Positions 35,282-45,356 of a stretch of DNA of 64,000 nucleotides are shown here, one piece after another. Location of the stretch: positions 62,001 through 126,000 of the forward strand of contig NZ_VORS01000002.1 of NCBI RefSeq assembly GCF_007997075.1, written 5' to 3'. Numbering within the stretch: position 1 is the first letter of the stretch; each line of letters begins with the position of its first letter. Made by a program: the position numbers and the translations under genes. The DNA comes from Polaribacter sp. IC073. Its GTDB lineage: Bacteria > Bacteroidota > Bacteroidia > Flavobacteriales > Flavobacteriaceae. The notes below the pieces were generated by a model. The model did not search any database and was not told the origin of the DNA. It saw nothing but the letters and a program-made list of their open reading frames with translations.

Positions 35282-37729
35282 TTAAAACTTCATACTTATT
35301 TTAAAATTTAAAACTCTACCCGTCATAAAATTAGGAATACCGAATTGGTTTTTAGAATACACATCTCTTACCCAAGTATTGGTGATAGAGTTCTGAATAT
35401 CGAACATATTAAAAAGTTCTAATCCAGCAGTTAATTCTTTAAACTTAGACAACCAACCTGTTGTGTATTGCTTGTTTGCATCCGCAAAAACATAAGAAAC
35501 ACCCAAATCTGCTCTTTTATAATCTCTTAAACGTTCTTGAAATTTATAGACATCTGCATAGGCAGGCGCACCACCAGGAACGCCGGTATTATAAACTAGG
35601 TTTAAATATGCTTTTAAATTTGGTAAATTTGGCACATAATCTTGAAACAAGATAGCAAATTTTAAACGCTGATCAGATGGTCTAGAAATAGTTCCTCTAT
35701 TGTCAATATTTTCTTCTGTTTTCAAATACCCTAAACTCACCCAACTTTCACTGCCCGGAACAAACTCTCCATTTAAACGGAGATCAAAACCTTGTGCATA
35801 CCCAGTAGTGACATTGTCTGCTCTGTATCTAATTCTTACATTATCTACAGCGTACGCATTAATGTTGCTTAAATCTTTGTAATACAACTCTGTGGTTAGT
35901 TTAAAAGGTCTTTCCCACATATTAAAACTATAATCTAAACCAGCAACAAGGTGAATCGATTTTTGTGCTTCTACCGCTGTATTTATTTTTCCATTGTAAT
36001 TTTTTAATTCTCTGTAAGAAGGTGGCTGTGAATACCAGCCTCCAGAAAAACGAAACAACATGTCTTTTTCCCAATTTGGTTTGATAGAAAATTGTGCTCT
36101 CGGACTAATAATAGTCTGATTGCTTGAAGAATTTTGTTCGGATTTAACGGTCCAATTTTGAGCTCTAACGCCAAGATTAAACCAAACTTCGGTATCATTC
36201 CAGAATAAGCGTTCATTAAATTGAACAAACCCAGAAAAACGTTTGATTGTAACTGTATTGTCTTCTCTAATATTTTGAAAAGGAGTTATTGGCCCTTCAA
36301 AAGATTCATAAGGTTGGTTATTTGTTAAGCTATTTGGCGGACGAATAGAAAACCCTAAAGAATCGATTACTTCCCATTCTCTATTGCGTTCTCTAATGTC
36401 TTCATGTTGATATTTTACACCAAAATCCCATTGTTGCCTATTTTTTTTATACGTTCCTCTTATTTGCACATTATTTATCAATGCATCTAAATCGTTTCTT
36501 GCATGGTTTAATTGAGAGCCTATTCCTTGAGAGAAATCTACTTCTCCAAAATTTTCTGAACCAATATTTGCATCTACTTCCCCTAGATTATAAGCTGCTG
36601 ATATATCGTAATATTCTTCTTCTTGCGTGTTGTAGCTAGATATTGTTCCTCTAAAAGACAAGGCTTCATTTGCTTTAAAATCTCCAGAAATTGCATTAAA
36701 AAGGGTGAAATAATTATTTTCTTCTTTACCGTCATAAAAAACGGTTAATTCTAAAGGATTTACAACGGTACCAAAACGTGTTCTTCTAGATATAGGTTGA
36801 TAATTGTAGTTATTTAAAGAGAAGTTGCTTAAATAATTCAAAGAAAATTTCTCTGAAAATTGATACGTAACAAAAGATTGTAGATCTGTAAATTTTGGTC
36901 TAAAATTAGTTTCTATTTGTTTACTATTTACAAATAAGCTATTGTCTCTATATCTTAAACTCGTAATAACAGAAAGCTTATTGTCTAAAAACGGACTTTC
37001 GAAAGTTACACTTCCACCTAATAAGCTAGCATCGATAGTAGTTGCTATCTCTTTTGGTTTTCTATAGGTAATATCTAAAACAGACGATAATTTATCACCA
37101 TATTTTGCTTGAAAACCACCCGCAGAAAAATTGATATTCTGCACCATGTTAGGGTTTATAAAGCTTAAACCTTCTTGCTGGCCAGAACGTATTAAAAAAG
37201 GTCTGTACACTTCAATACCGTTTACATACACTAAGTTTTCATCAAAATTACCACCTCTAACATTATACTGTGTACTTAATTCATTATTATTATTTACACC
37301 TGGTAATGTCATTAAGATGTTTTCTACACCTGCATTTGCACCTATAATTACTTTTGCTTTAGCTACATCTATGGTTGTAATTCCTTGTGCTTCTTTTCTT
37401 CGGTCTTTTACAATTACTTCTGCTAATTTTTCTGTTCTTAAAGATAAAATAGGAGAGAAGCGGATGGCATTTCTACTTTTTGCAGTTATTTTATGAGAAA
37501 ATTTTCGATAAGAAATATGGCTAAACTTTACAGTAATTTCTTCCTGATAAGGAACTCTAAGTGAATAATTACCATTTTCATCTGTAACAGTTCCTGTCTC
37601 CCCAAATTTTACAGAAACATTTTCTATAGGGTTTTTGTCTTTGTTTTTTACAGTTCCTTTTAAAATAGTTATTTTCTGAGCGTAAGCACACAGCGGTAAT
37701 AATAAGATGAGTATAAATATTTTTTTCAC
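35282..37729 (-). CDS. TonB-dependent receptor with carboxypeptidase-regulatory-like domain
   Basis: This 815-residue outer-membrane protein has a signal peptide (1-17), a CarboxypepD_reg-like domain (about 20-100, GTVKNKDKNPIENVSVKFGE), a plug (GVENILMTLPGVNNNNELST, NVRGGNFDENLVYVNGIEVY) and a barrel ending in ISMKF. It is larger than siderophore receptors but smaller than SusC proteins, and no SusD gene is adjacent. The substrate is unknown. It starts 7 bases after the M23 peptidase gene, so the two form an operon; this pairing suggests a cell-envelope or peptide-related role, which is inference. Confidence 0.88.
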   Translation of the reverse strand: MKKIFILILLLPLCAYAQKITILKGTVKNKDKNPIENVSVKFGETGTVTDENGNYSLRVPYQEEITVKFSHISYRKFSHKITAKSRNAIRFSPILSLRTEKLAEVIVKDRRKEAQGITTIDVAKAKVIIGANAGVENILMTLPGVNNNNELSTQYNVRGGNFDENLVYVNGIEVYRPFLIRSGQQEGLSFINPNMVQNINFSAGGFQAKYGDKLSSVLDITYRKPKEIATTIDASLLGGSVTFESPFLDNKLSVITSLRYRDNSLFVNSKQIETNFRPKFTDLQSFVTYQFSEKFSLNYLSNFSLNNYNYQPISRRTRFGTVVNPLELTVFYDGKEENNYFTLFNAISGDFKANEALSFRGTISSYNTQEEEYYDISAAYNLGEVDANIGSENFGEVDFSQGIGSQLNHARNDLDALINNVQIRGTYKKNRQQWDFGVKYQHEDIRERNREWEVIDSLGFSIRPPNSLTNNQPYESFEGPITPFQNIREDNTVTIKRFSGFVQFNERLFWNDTEVWFNLGVRAQNWTVKSEQNSSSNQTIISPRAQFSIKPNWEKDMLFRFSGGWYSQPPSYRELKNYNGKINTAVEAQKSIHLVAGLDYSFNMWERPFKLTTELYYKDLSNINAYAVDNVRIRYRADNVTTGYAQGFDLRLNGEFVPGSESWVSLGYLKTEENIDNRGTISRPSDQRLKFAILFQDYVPNLPNLKAYLNLVYNTGVPGGAPAYADVYKFQERLRDYKRADLGVSYVFADANKQYTTGWLSKFKELTAGLELFNMFDIQNSITNTWVRDVYSKNQFGIPNFMTGRVLNFKISMKF

Positions 37730-37736
37730 GGATGTG

Positions 37737-39437
37737 TTATTTTGCTTGTTTTTTACAGAACGTAATAGAACGTTCTGTAGTATTGCCTACATTGTCTGAG
37801 ACTACAATCTTAAAGATATGTTTGCTACCAACCAATTTTTTATCACTAAAATTATAGGTAAGTATGTTTTTTTTATGATTGTATTGCATTAAAACCCATG
37901 CACCATCTATCGTTGCTCGCCAGTTTTTTACACCAGAATCTGCATCAGAAATTTTAACTTTTATAGTTTTTGAATTACTAATCCATTGTTTGTCTTTAAT
38001 ATAAAGTATGCTCGCTTTTGGTTTTAGCTTGTCGGTTTTTAAAGTGTATTTCCCTAAGGTTTTTGTTGTGGTATAAAAAGTACTGTCCTTTTTTCTGGTG
38101 TAAACGTATCTTGGGTATTTTTCATACTCAATATTTGCAATATATAATTGTTCTTTTTCTTCTTCAGAATATTTAGAAACATTAAAAGTTAAGGTGTAAC
38201 TTTTATCTAAAGGAATTGTTGGAGTATGTATTTTAGCAATGCCATTAGCCACCTTAAAATCTAAAAAAATATTTTCATAGAAGGTGTTTTTAGGAAAAGC
38301 AACTGTAACATTTTCTTCTGAAAACTTCTGAAAATTGGTAGCAATAATTTTATAGTTCGTAGCATCTTTTTGTTTTTTAAAGATAGAATTACTGTCTTTC
38401 CCCGCAATAGAAATTTTTACAGAACTTGTGTTTCCTGTAAAATCTTTAGCAATAATTTCAACAACATAATTTAGTCCGTTTTTAATAAATATTTTACCAT
38501 TGTCAATTAAATCCTTATAAATAGAAAGCTTATTTTTAGGAACTTTAAATGTTTTTTGGATTCTACTTTTGTAGTTTTTGTAATATTCATAATCAATTAA
38601 AAGATTTAAATATTTACTTTCTGCAAAAGAAAAAGTTTCTACATCATGGTAATAATGCCTTTTTCCGTTCACCAGCATTTCAAGACTGTAAATTCCGTTT
38701 TTATTCCAAGCATTATTAAGTCTATCAAAAGCATTTATGCCAAAACCAATGGTTCCGCTTGCGGAAATTCTTTGCGCCGAATATTTTCCATTTCCTAAAT
38801 TTTTAACGTCTATTTTATAGCTATTGTATTGTTGATTTATTCTAGCATCGATACTTAAAGGATATACCTGTAGTGATTGTATGGTTGGTGTTTTAGTATC
38901 GGGAACAGTAATGCCAAATAACATTGGGTTGATCACTTTTTCTGTGGTGGTATCTCTAATTTCGAAGTGTAAATGTGGTCCACCAGAACCGCCTGTATCA
39001 CCAGAAAAAGCAATTAAATCTCCTTTGTTTATGATGAATTTATTCTTTTTAGGAAATAAATTCCCAGTTTCATAATTCTCTTTTTTGTACTGAATGTTTT
39101 TTACATACGTTTCAATTTCGACATTGAATTTACTCAAATGCCCATAAACAGAAGTAAAACCGTTGGGGTGCGTTACATAAATAGCTTTTCCATAACCATA
39201 TTGCTGCACCTTTATTCTAGAGACATAACCCGCTGCAGCTGCTACTACTTTTAAACCTGTTCTACCTTGTGTTTTAATATCTAAACCAGAATGAAAATGA
39301 TTGCTTCTTAACTCGCCAAAAGTCCCCGAGAGAATTAAGGGAATCTTTAACGGATTTTGAAAATAATCTTTAGGGTATTTCTCTTGTGAAAAGCTTAAAA
39401 AGGGTATTAATAATAAGAGTAGCAGTTGCTGTTTCAA
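37737..39437 (-). CDS. M23 family metallopeptidase, secreted
   Basis: About 566 residues from the TTG at 39437, giving a clean signal peptide MKQQLLLLLLIPFLSFSQ. A further upstream TTG at 39458 lies inside the promoter box and is rejected. The LytM/M23 zinc-peptidase domain is at about 35-175: the first zinc ligands in HFHSGLD and the H-x-H pair in GGPHLHFEI are present, so it should be active on peptidoglycan cross-bridges. The remaining ~390 residues are beta-rich, with an Ig-like end (KVSDADSGVKNW, GNTTERSITF; approximate phrases). It is the first gene of an operon with the TonB receptor downstream. Confidence 0.88.
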   Translation of the reverse strand: MKQQLLLLLLIPFLSFSQEKYPKDYFQNPLKIPLILSGTFGELRSNHFHSGLDIKTQGRTGLKVVAAAAGYVSRIKVQQYGYGKAIYVTHPNGFTSVYGHLSKFNVEIETYVKNIQYKKENYETGNLFPKKNKFIINKGDLIAFSGDTGGSGGPHLHFEIRDTTTEKVINPMLFGITVPDTKTPTIQSLQVYPLSIDARINQQYNSYKIDVKNLGNGKYSAQRISASGTIGFGINAFDRLNNAWNKNGIYSLEMLVNGKRHYYHDVETFSFAESKYLNLLIDYEYYKNYKSRIQKTFKVPKNKLSIYKDLIDNGKIFIKNGLNYVVEIIAKDFTGNTSSVKISIAGKDSNSIFKKQKDATNYKIIATNFQKFSEENVTVAFPKNTFYENIFLDFKVANGIAKIHTPTIPLDKSYTLTFNVSKYSEEEKEQLYIANIEYEKYPRYVYTRKKDSTFYTTTKTLGKYTLKTDKLKPKASILYIKDKQWISNSKTIKVKISDADSGVKNWRATIDGAWVLMQYNHKKNILTYNFSDKKLVGSKHIFKIVVSDNVGNTTERSITFCKKQAK

Positions 39438-39455
39438 GTCGTCTAATTTTTTACA

Positions 39456-39463
39456 CAAAAGTA
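39456..39463 (-). promoter_or_regulatory. -7 element of the M23 peptidase-TonB receptor operon
   Basis: The minus strand reads TACTTTTG, a full TAnnTTTG match, ending 18 bases before the TTG start at 39437. It overlaps the alternative TTG at 39458. Confidence 0.5.
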
Positions 39464-39525
39464 GTAAAAAACATTTTCCTTTAAATGGTTTAACATCAGT
39501 GTATTATTAAAATGTCAATTAAATC

Positions 39526-39556
39526 TTGTAATATATAAAACAGAACATTAACTTTG
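39526..39556 (+). promoter_or_regulatory. Promoter of the coiled-coil/zapA/6S transcript
   Basis: TTG at 39526-39528, 20 bases, then TAACTTTG at 39549-39556: a full Bacteroidota promoter, with the ATG 27 bases further on. Confidence 0.65.
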
Positions 39557-39583
39557 TGTGTATAGTTTTATTCTAATAAGTTT

Positions 39584-39874
39584 ATGAGTATTACCTTAGA
39601 AGCAATTCATTTACTGGAAGATAGGTTACAAACCTTGCTTTCTAATTATGAATTTTTAAAAAAAGAAAATGAAATTTTGCTTCAAAGTTCTACTAATTTT
39701 CAACAAGAAATATTAGAACAAGCGCAAATAATAGCAAATCAAAAAAAACAATATGATTTACTTAAAATTGCAAAAACTATAGATGGCAGTGGTACAAATA
39801 CAAGAGATACAAAACTCAAAATAAATACATTAATTCGAGAAATTGATAAATGTATTATTCAGTTACAAGAATAA
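39584..39874 (+). CDS. Small coiled-coil protein upstream of zapA (ZapB-like position)
   Basis: This 96-residue protein has no signal peptide and a helical coiled-coil first half (LLEDRLQTLLSNYEFLKKEN, LEQAQIIANQKKQYDLL) followed by a helical tail (LIREIDKCIIQLQE). It lies 13 bases before the probable zapA start. Such a small coiled coil with zapA resembles the ZapB-ZapA division pair in position and shape, but I cannot show sequence homology to enterobacterial ZapB. A role in Z-ring organisation is inference. Confidence 0.75.
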   Translation: MSITLEAIHLLEDRLQTLLSNYEFLKKENEILLQSSTNFQQEILEQAQIIANQKKQYDLLKIAKTIDGSGTNTRDTKLKINTLIREIDKCIIQLQE

Positions 39875-39887
39875 AGTTCTTTTTATT

Positions 39888-40178
39888 GTGGGAAAATTAA
39901 AAATTAAAATAGTTATAGCTGGTAGAACCTATCCTTTAAGTGTAAACAACACTAAAGAAGAAGAAGGAATGCGAAAAGCAGCAACGGCTATTAATAAATT
40001 AATTTCTACTTATGAGCAAAATTATGCAGTTAGCGACAAACAAGATGTTTTAGCGATGTGTGCATTACAATTTGCTTCTAAATTAGAAATTTCTACACTA
40101 GAAAAAGGTTCTGAAAATTCTGAAACTATAAATAGATTAAAAGAGTTGACCAATTTGGTTAATACTCATTTAAAATAA
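39888..40178 (+). CDS. zapA: Cell division protein ZapA
   Basis: About 96 residues from the GTG at 39888 (MGKLKIKIVIAGRTYPL). A longer ATG at 39843 would overlap the upstream gene by 32 bases and add a non-conserved segment, so GTG is preferred. The N-terminal strand with VIAGRTYPL, the EEEGMRKAATAIN helix and the long C-terminal helix (LAMCALQFASKLE) are typical of ZapA, which cross-links FtsZ filaments at the division site. It is followed by the 6S-like RNA and rny, an arrangement widely shared in flavobacteria, and E. coli also has its 6S RNA next to zapA. Confidence 0.88.
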   Translation: MGKLKIKIVIAGRTYPLSVNNTKEEEGMRKAATAINKLISTYEQNYAVSDKQDVLAMCALQFASKLEISTLEKGSENSETINRLKELTNLVNTHLK

Positions 40179-40206
40179 GTTCTTTAAAATACATTAACAA
40201 CACACT

Positions 40207-40389
40207 GCCTACGTTAGTAAATTGTTTATTAAACTCAACACGATTCAATTATGAAGGATGAGTCTTAACTACTAAAGCAAGCCATAGCTACTAAATTTTT
40301 TAGTAACAAGTGGATCCTTGAACAGTTAGTTAGTCCTATAAATAACCATAATGGAGTTTAAAAAACCAAACTATCGTAGGCTTTTTTTA
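40207..40389 (+). ncRNA. ssrS: 6S-like regulatory RNA (6S-Flavo type)
   Basis: The 228-base gap between zapA and rny holds a closed structure: a 12-base terminal stem GCCTACGTTAGT (40207-40218) pairs with ACTATCGTAGGC (40370-40381) with one mismatch, and a T run follows at 40382-40388. The interior has AT-rich bubbles and shorter stems, as in 6S RNA, which binds the RNA-polymerase holoenzyme and mimics an open promoter. The zapA-6S-rny order supports the 6S-Flavo family. I see no strong separate promoter, so it may be cut from the zapA transcript. The exact 5' end is uncertain. Confidence 0.75.
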
Positions 40390-40406
40390 TATATTAAATT
40401 TAAATT

Positions 40407-41972
40407 ATGGACGAAAAGTTACTTCCCATTATAGTGGGAATTATAGGAATTGTAATTGGTTTTATTATTGCAAAAGCAATTGAAAAATCTAAAGGAAAGA
40501 AATTATTGAACGCAACAAGAAAAGAAGCTTCTTCTATTATAAAGGAAGCAAAAATTGATGCAGATTCAATAAAAAAAGATAAAATTTTACAAGCAAAAGA
40601 AAAGTTTATTGAGCTTAAAGCTGAGCATGAAAAAGTAATCTTAAGTAGAGAAAAGAAAATTTCTGATGTTGAAAAACGTATTAGAGATAGAGAATCTCAA
40701 GTGGCTTCTGAAGTTGATAAGCATAAGAAATTAAATCGTTCTGTAGAACAGAAAGATAAAGACTTCAATCAAAAATTAGATTTTCTTGAGAAAAAAGAAG
40801 AGGAACTAGATAAAACGCACAAGCGGCATGTAGACATGTTAGAGCAAATTTCTGGTCTTTCGGCAGATGAAGCTAAGAAAGAGTTGATCTCTTCTTTAAA
40901 AGATGAAGCAAAAACAGAAGCAATGGCTTTTATTCAAACTTCTGTTGAAGAAGCAAAATTAACAGCAGAGCAAGAAGCTAGAAAAGTTGTCTTAGGAACC
41001 ATTCAAAGAGTTGGTGTAGAGCAAGCAGTAGAAAACTGTGTCTCTGTATTTAATTTAGAATCAGATGATGTAAAAGGAAGAATTATTGGTAGAGAAGGGC
41101 GTAACATTAGAGCTATTGAAGCTGCTACTGGTGTAGAAATTATTGTAGATGATACTCCAGATGCAATTATTCTTTCTTGTTTTGATCCTATTAGAAGAGA
41201 AATTGCACGTTTATCATTGCACAAATTAGTTACAGATGGTAGAATACACCCTGCAAGAATTGAAGAAGTTGTAAGCAAGACAGAAAAACAAATTACACAA
41301 GAAATTATAGAAGTTGGTAAAAGGACGGTAATCGATTTAGGGATTCATGGATTGCATCCTGAGTTAATTAAAGCGGTTGGTAGAATGAAATACAGATCTT
41401 CTTACGGACAAAATTTATTACAACACTCTAGAGAGGTTTCTAACTTATGTGGAATAATGGCCGCAGAAATGGGCTTAAATTCTAAAGTTGCAAAACGTGC
41501 AGGTTTATTACATGATATTGGTAAAGTACCAAATGAAGAAAGTGAACTTCCGCATGCTTTATTAGGAATGCAATGGGCTGAGAAATATGGCGAAAAGCCA
41601 GATGTTTGTAATGCTATTGGAGCGCACCATGACGAGATTGAAATGAAGAGTTTAATATCGCCAATTGTACAAGTTTGTGATGCTATTTCTGGTGCAAGAC
41701 CAGGAGCGAGACGCCAAGTATTAGATTCTTATATTCAGCGTTTAAAAGATTTAGAAGATATTGCATTTGGTTTTAATGGGGTACAAAAAGCGTATGCTAT
41801 TCAAGCAGGACGTGAATTAAGAGTAATGGTAGAAAGTACAAAGGTAAATGATGCAAAAGCATCTGAATTATCATTTAGTATTTCTCAGAAAATTCAGAAT
41901 GACATGACATATCCTGGTCAAGTAAAAGTAACAGTTATTAGAGAAACAAGAGCTGTGAATGTAGCGAAGTAA
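40407..41972 (+). CDS. rny: Ribonuclease Y
   Basis: This 521-residue membrane-anchored endoribonuclease starts with a helix ([17 protein letters not shown], about 8-25), then a long charged coiled coil (about 30-190), a KH domain near 210-275 ([19 protein letters not shown]) and an HD domain near 330-430 with HSREV and LLHDIGK. It initiates mRNA decay at the membrane. The length and order match known RNase Y. It follows the 6S-like RNA by about 18 bases and ends at a palindromic terminator. Confidence 0.97.
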   Translation: MDEKLLPIIVGIIGIVIGFIIAKAIEKSKGKKLLNATRKEASSIIKEAKIDADSIKKDKILQAKEKFIELKAEHEKVILSREKKISDVEKRIRDRESQVASEVDKHKKLNRSVEQKDKDFNQKLDFLEKKEEELDKTHKRHVDMLEQISGLSADEAKKELISSLKDEAKTEAMAFIQTSVEEAKLTAEQEARKVVLGTIQRVGVEQAVENCVSVFNLESDDVKGRIIGREGRNIRAIEAATGVEIIVDDTPDAIILSCFDPIRREIARLSLHKLVTDGRIHPARIEEVVSKTEKQITQEIIEVGKRTVIDLGIHGLHPELIKAVGRMKYRSSYGQNLLQHSREVSNLCGIMAAEMGLNSKVAKRAGLLHDIGKVPNEESELPHALLGMQWAEKYGEKPDVCNAIGAHHDEIEMKSLISPIVQVCDAISGARPGARRQVLDSYIQRLKDLEDIAFGFNGVQKAYAIQAGRELRVMVESTKVNDAKASELSFSISQKIQNDMTYPGQVKVTVIRETRAVNVAK

Positions 41973-42000
41973 CTTTTTTACTTTAAATATAAATATTAAA

Positions 42001-42029
42001 AACCTTGAGTATATACTCAAGGTTTTTTT
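42001..42029 (+). terminator. Rho-independent terminator after rny
   Basis: A 24-base perfect palindrome (arms AACCTTGAGTAT/ATACTCAAGGTT) followed by a run of T residues. Confidence 0.85.
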
Positions 42030-42121
42030 ATGCCCTCTATTTTAAAATTAATGTTAATTTTCTATAGAAAAGCTTCGTTTAGGTAACCAAACCTTAAGCT
42101 GTATTACCATATTGTGTGCTA

Positions 42122-42170
42122 TAAACTAACATCTACTATATGTTAGTTTAACTTAAGTGTTTTTGCTTTG
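42122..42170 (+). promoter_or_regulatory. Operator-like palindrome and promoter of the SusC/SusD operon
   Basis: TAAACTAACAT (42122-42132) and ATGTTAGTTTA (42140-42150) form a perfect 11-base inverted repeat with a 7-base spacer. A -7-like TTGCTTTG (one mismatch) lies at 42163-42170, so the right arm overlaps the -33 region. A dimeric regulator binding there is inferred; the start codon is 33 bases further on. Confidence 0.5.
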
Positions 42171-42202
42171 TAGTCAAATAATAAACTAAACATAACTACA
42201 AA

Positions 42203-45200
42203 ATGAAACACAATTTTTTAATTTTAATGTCATTTTTTCTAAGCCAAATTGCTTTTTCACAGCAAGAGTTAAAAGGGAAGATTTTAGAAGAAACAGGAGG
42301 TCCCTTGCCGGGTGCAACCGTTCATATTTTAAATGGCGATAAATGGACATCATCTGATTTTGACGGAAATTTTAGAATAGCATATAAAGACAAAAAAAGT
42401 ATTATAAAAATAACTTATTTAGGATATATCAGTCAAGAAATTATAATAGGAAAAAAAAAAGACATTGTTATTAGTTTGCTGCCAGAAGAGAATATGTTAA
42501 ATGAAATTATTGTAACAGCTCTAGGTATTAAAAGAGCACAAAAGAAAGTAGGGTATGCCACTCAAAAAATAGATGCAGCAGCAGTTAAAGAAATTATAGC
42601 ACCCAATGTTGCAGGTTTAATTACTGGTAAGGTCGCTGGTTTAACGGTAAGCAATCCAACCGGTTTATTTCAAGCTCCTTCTTTTTCTTTAAGAGGTAAA
42701 ACACCTCTAATTGTTGTAGACGGCATTCCTGTAAGTACAGATTTCTTTGATATTTCACCAGATGATATTTTAGACATTACAGTTTTAAAAGGGACTTCTG
42801 CTTCTGCTCTATACGGTTATAGAGGCGGTAATGGAGCAGTTCAAATAACAACTTTAAAAGGAAAAAAGGCTGATGGATTAGAAATAACAGTTGCTCACAA
42901 TACGATGGTTAGTGCTGGTTTTACAGTTTTTCCCGAAACGCAAACAGCCTACGGAAGCGGTTCTAACGGAAAATATGAATTTTGGGACGGACAAGATGGA
43001 GGTATTTCTGATGGAGACATGATTTGGGGACCAAAATTTGAACCAGGTGTAAAAATAGCTCAATGGAATAGCCCTATTTTAGACAATGTAAATGGAGAAA
43101 TTACTCCTTGGTGGGGAGATGTTAGTGGAACAAAATATGATGACAAATCTCGCTATTCTAGAGTACCTATTCCTTGGGAATATCATAATAATTTAAAAGA
43201 TTTCTTAAAAACTGCAGTGATAAATACCACATCGTTTTCTGTATCAAATGCTACAGAAAAAGGTTCTTTTAGGTTATCTGGTAATTATAAATCTCACACG
43301 GGTAGGGTGCCAAATACAAGTGTAAAAACAGCCGGTTTAACTTTTAATGCATCAACAAAATTATCAGATAAATTAACTTTAGATAGCAAACTTGCTTACA
43401 ATAAAGTATTCTCTCCTAATTATCCTAGACATGGTTACGGGCCCAAAAACCACATGTACACCATTTTAATTTGGATGGGAGATGATGTAAATGGTAAAGA
43501 GTTAAATGAACACAGGTATATTCCTGGTCAAGAAGGGTATCGACAAGCAAACTATAATTATGCTTGGTATAACAATGTTTATTTTGCTGCACATGAGCTA
43601 AATCAGCAATATGATTCTAATGTTCTAAACGGACAAATGAAATTAAGTTATCAGATTTCAGATGATTTTAGTCTGCAAGCAATGGGTTCTGCAGTTATGA
43701 AAGATCGATTTGAAAATAGAGAAAGTCCAAAATCTTATTTAAATTATGGAGACCCAAGAGATGGTGATTATAAAACATGGAACACCAACTCTTTAGATGT
43801 AGATTATAATTTGTTAATGACATATTATAAAGAGATCTCAGACCGGTTTTCTTTTAATGCAAATGCCGGTGCATCGTCAGAGTATCATAAATATCAGCAG
43901 GAATATAATGCTACAGATGGTATTATTGTACCAGAATTGTATAGTTTAAATAATACCAAAGGAAATATTAAAGGAACTACAGATTTTTCTGAAAGATCTG
44001 TAAATAGCTTCTACGGGATGTTAGAATTAGATTTTGATGCTAAACTATTCTTAACATTCACAGGTAGAACAGACAAACACTCTACGTTACCAACAGATAA
44101 TAATTCTTTGTTTTACCCATCAGTTTCTTTAAGTACGTTGGTTTCTGAATGGTTTGAATTACCAGAAGCAATTAATTATTTAAAAGTTTTTGGTTCTTGG
44201 GCACAAGTAAAAAGGTCTTTGAGTGCGTATCAAATAAATTCTTATTATGACAATGCAGGTACTTTTGATGGAAGTCCGCAATTATCGTACTCCGGTAGCT
44301 TGGTGAATCCAGATATAGAAGGCTCTTTAACTACAAACGTAGAAGTAGGTTTCAGTGCAGGTTTCTTAAGAAATAGAATCAGTTTAGATTTTGCATACTA
44401 CAATGCTATAGATGAAAACTCTATTATAAACTTACCAATTTCTTTAGGTTCTGGTTTTTCATCAAGAAAAGAAAATGCACATCAATTTACAACAAACGGG
44501 TATGAAGTTTCAATTACAGCAACCCCAATTAAAAATGACAATTTTAGATGGGATGTTTTAACAAATTGGAGTAAAAAAGTACAACGTTTAACAAGATTAG
44601 ATGAAGGTGCAGATCAATACAATGATTTAAGATTGAATGATAGAACAGACGCTTTTTACGCAACTGTTTGGGAAAAATCTGCAAACGGAGAATTAATTTT
44701 AGATAATAATACTAGTTTACCAACAAAAAACCCATACCAGCAAAATATAGGAAATAAAAATCCTGATTGGAGATTAGGACTTGAAAACTCATTTAAATAC
44801 AAAGATTTTTCTTTAAAAGTTGGTGTTGATGGTGTTTGGGGTGGTTTGCTAAGGTCTAGAACTGTAGAGAAAATGTGGTGGGGTGGTAAACATCCAAATT
44901 CTACAATTCACAGAGATGCAGAATATGAGAACGGAATTGGTACGGTTTACGTACCAACAGGAGTAAATGTTACCGGAGGTTCCGTACAAAGAGATTTAAA
45001 TGGAAATGTAACGGCAGATACTAGAACCTATTCGGCACATACAAAACCTGTAAGCTGGCAATCTTGGTCGCAAAACTATCCTTACAGAGCCCAAGTAACA
45101 TCAAAGGAAAGTAAGATTTTTGCCAATGTTTTTAATAGAACATATTTTAAATTAAGAACAGTGGCTTTAAGTTACGACTTAAATAAGGTGATTAAAGCAG

Positions 45201-45352
45201 AAGGTTTCAAACAAATTAATGCAAGCTTAAACGGATACAATTTATTTATTTGGAAGAAAGCAGCTATTATCGATCCAGATTTTGGCAATGATGATAATTT
45301 ACAAGACCCTTCTACAAGATATTTAGGTTTAGGTTTAACTTTTAAATTTTAA
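42203..45352 (+). CDS. SusC/RagA family TonB-linked outer-membrane transporter
   Basis: This 1049-residue protein has a signal peptide (1-20), a CarboxypepD_reg-like domain (about 22-95, LKGKILEETGGPLPGATVHI), a plug (GVxATGxx-like NEIIVTALGIKRAQKKVGYA; LIVVDGIPV) and a large barrel ending LGLTFKF. SusC proteins pull glycans, peptides or other large nutrients through the outer membrane with a SusD lid. The SusD gene follows after 4 bases and an alkaline-phosphatase-superfamily lipoprotein comes next. No glycoside hydrolase is adjacent, so the substrate may be a phosphorylated or non-glycan compound. Confidence 0.93.
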   Translation: MKHNFLILMSFFLSQIAFSQQELKGKILEETGGPLPGATVHILNGDKWTSSDFDGNFRIAYKDKKSIIKITYLGYISQEIIIGKKKDIVISLLPEENMLNEIIVTALGIKRAQKKVGYATQKIDAAAVKEIIAPNVAGLITGKVAGLTVSNPTGLFQAPSFSLRGKTPLIVVDGIPVSTDFFDISPDDILDITVLKGTSASALYGYRGGNGAVQITTLKGKKADGLEITVAHNTMVSAGFTVFPETQTAYGSGSNGKYEFWDGQDGGISDGDMIWGPKFEPGVKIAQWNSPILDNVNGEITPWWGDVSGTKYDDKSRYSRVPIPWEYHNNLKDFLKTAVINTTSFSVSNATEKGSFRLSGNYKSHTGRVPNTSVKTAGLTFNASTKLSDKLTLDSKLAYNKVFSPNYPRHGYGPKNHMYTILIWMGDDVNGKELNEHRYIPGQEGYRQANYNYAWYNNVYFAAHELNQQYDSNVLNGQMKLSYQISDDFSLQAMGSAVMKDRFENRESPKSYLNYGDPRDGDYKTWNTNSLDVDYNLLMTYYKEISDRFSFNANAGASSEYHKYQQEYNATDGIIVPELYSLNNTKGNIKGTTDFSERSVNSFYGMLELDFDAKLFLTFTGRTDKHSTLPTDNNSLFYPSVSLSTLVSEWFELPEAINYLKVFGSWAQVKRSLSAYQINSYYDNAGTFDGSPQLSYSGSLVNPDIEGSLTTNVEVGFSAGFLRNRISLDFAYYNAIDENSIINLPISLGSGFSSRKENAHQFTTNGYEVSITATPIKNDNFRWDVLTNWSKKVQRLTRLDEGADQYNDLRLNDRTDAFYATVWEKSANGELILDNNTSLPTKNPYQQNIGNKNPDWRLGLENSFKYKDFSLKVGVDGVWGGLLRSRTVEKMWWGGKHPNSTIHRDAEYENGIGTVYVPTGVNVTGGSVQRDLNGNVTADTRTYSAHTKPVSWQSWSQNYPYRAQVTSKESKIFANVFNRTYFKLRTVALSYDLNKVIKAEGFKQINASLNGYNLFIWKKAAIIDPDFGNDDNLQDPSTRYLGLGLTFKF

Positions 45353-45356
45353 TAAA

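Noticed and set aside
42122..42150. Terminator before the SusC gene
   Set aside because: The palindrome has no T run after it and sits on the promoter, not after a gene; the rny terminator is already at 42001-42029.
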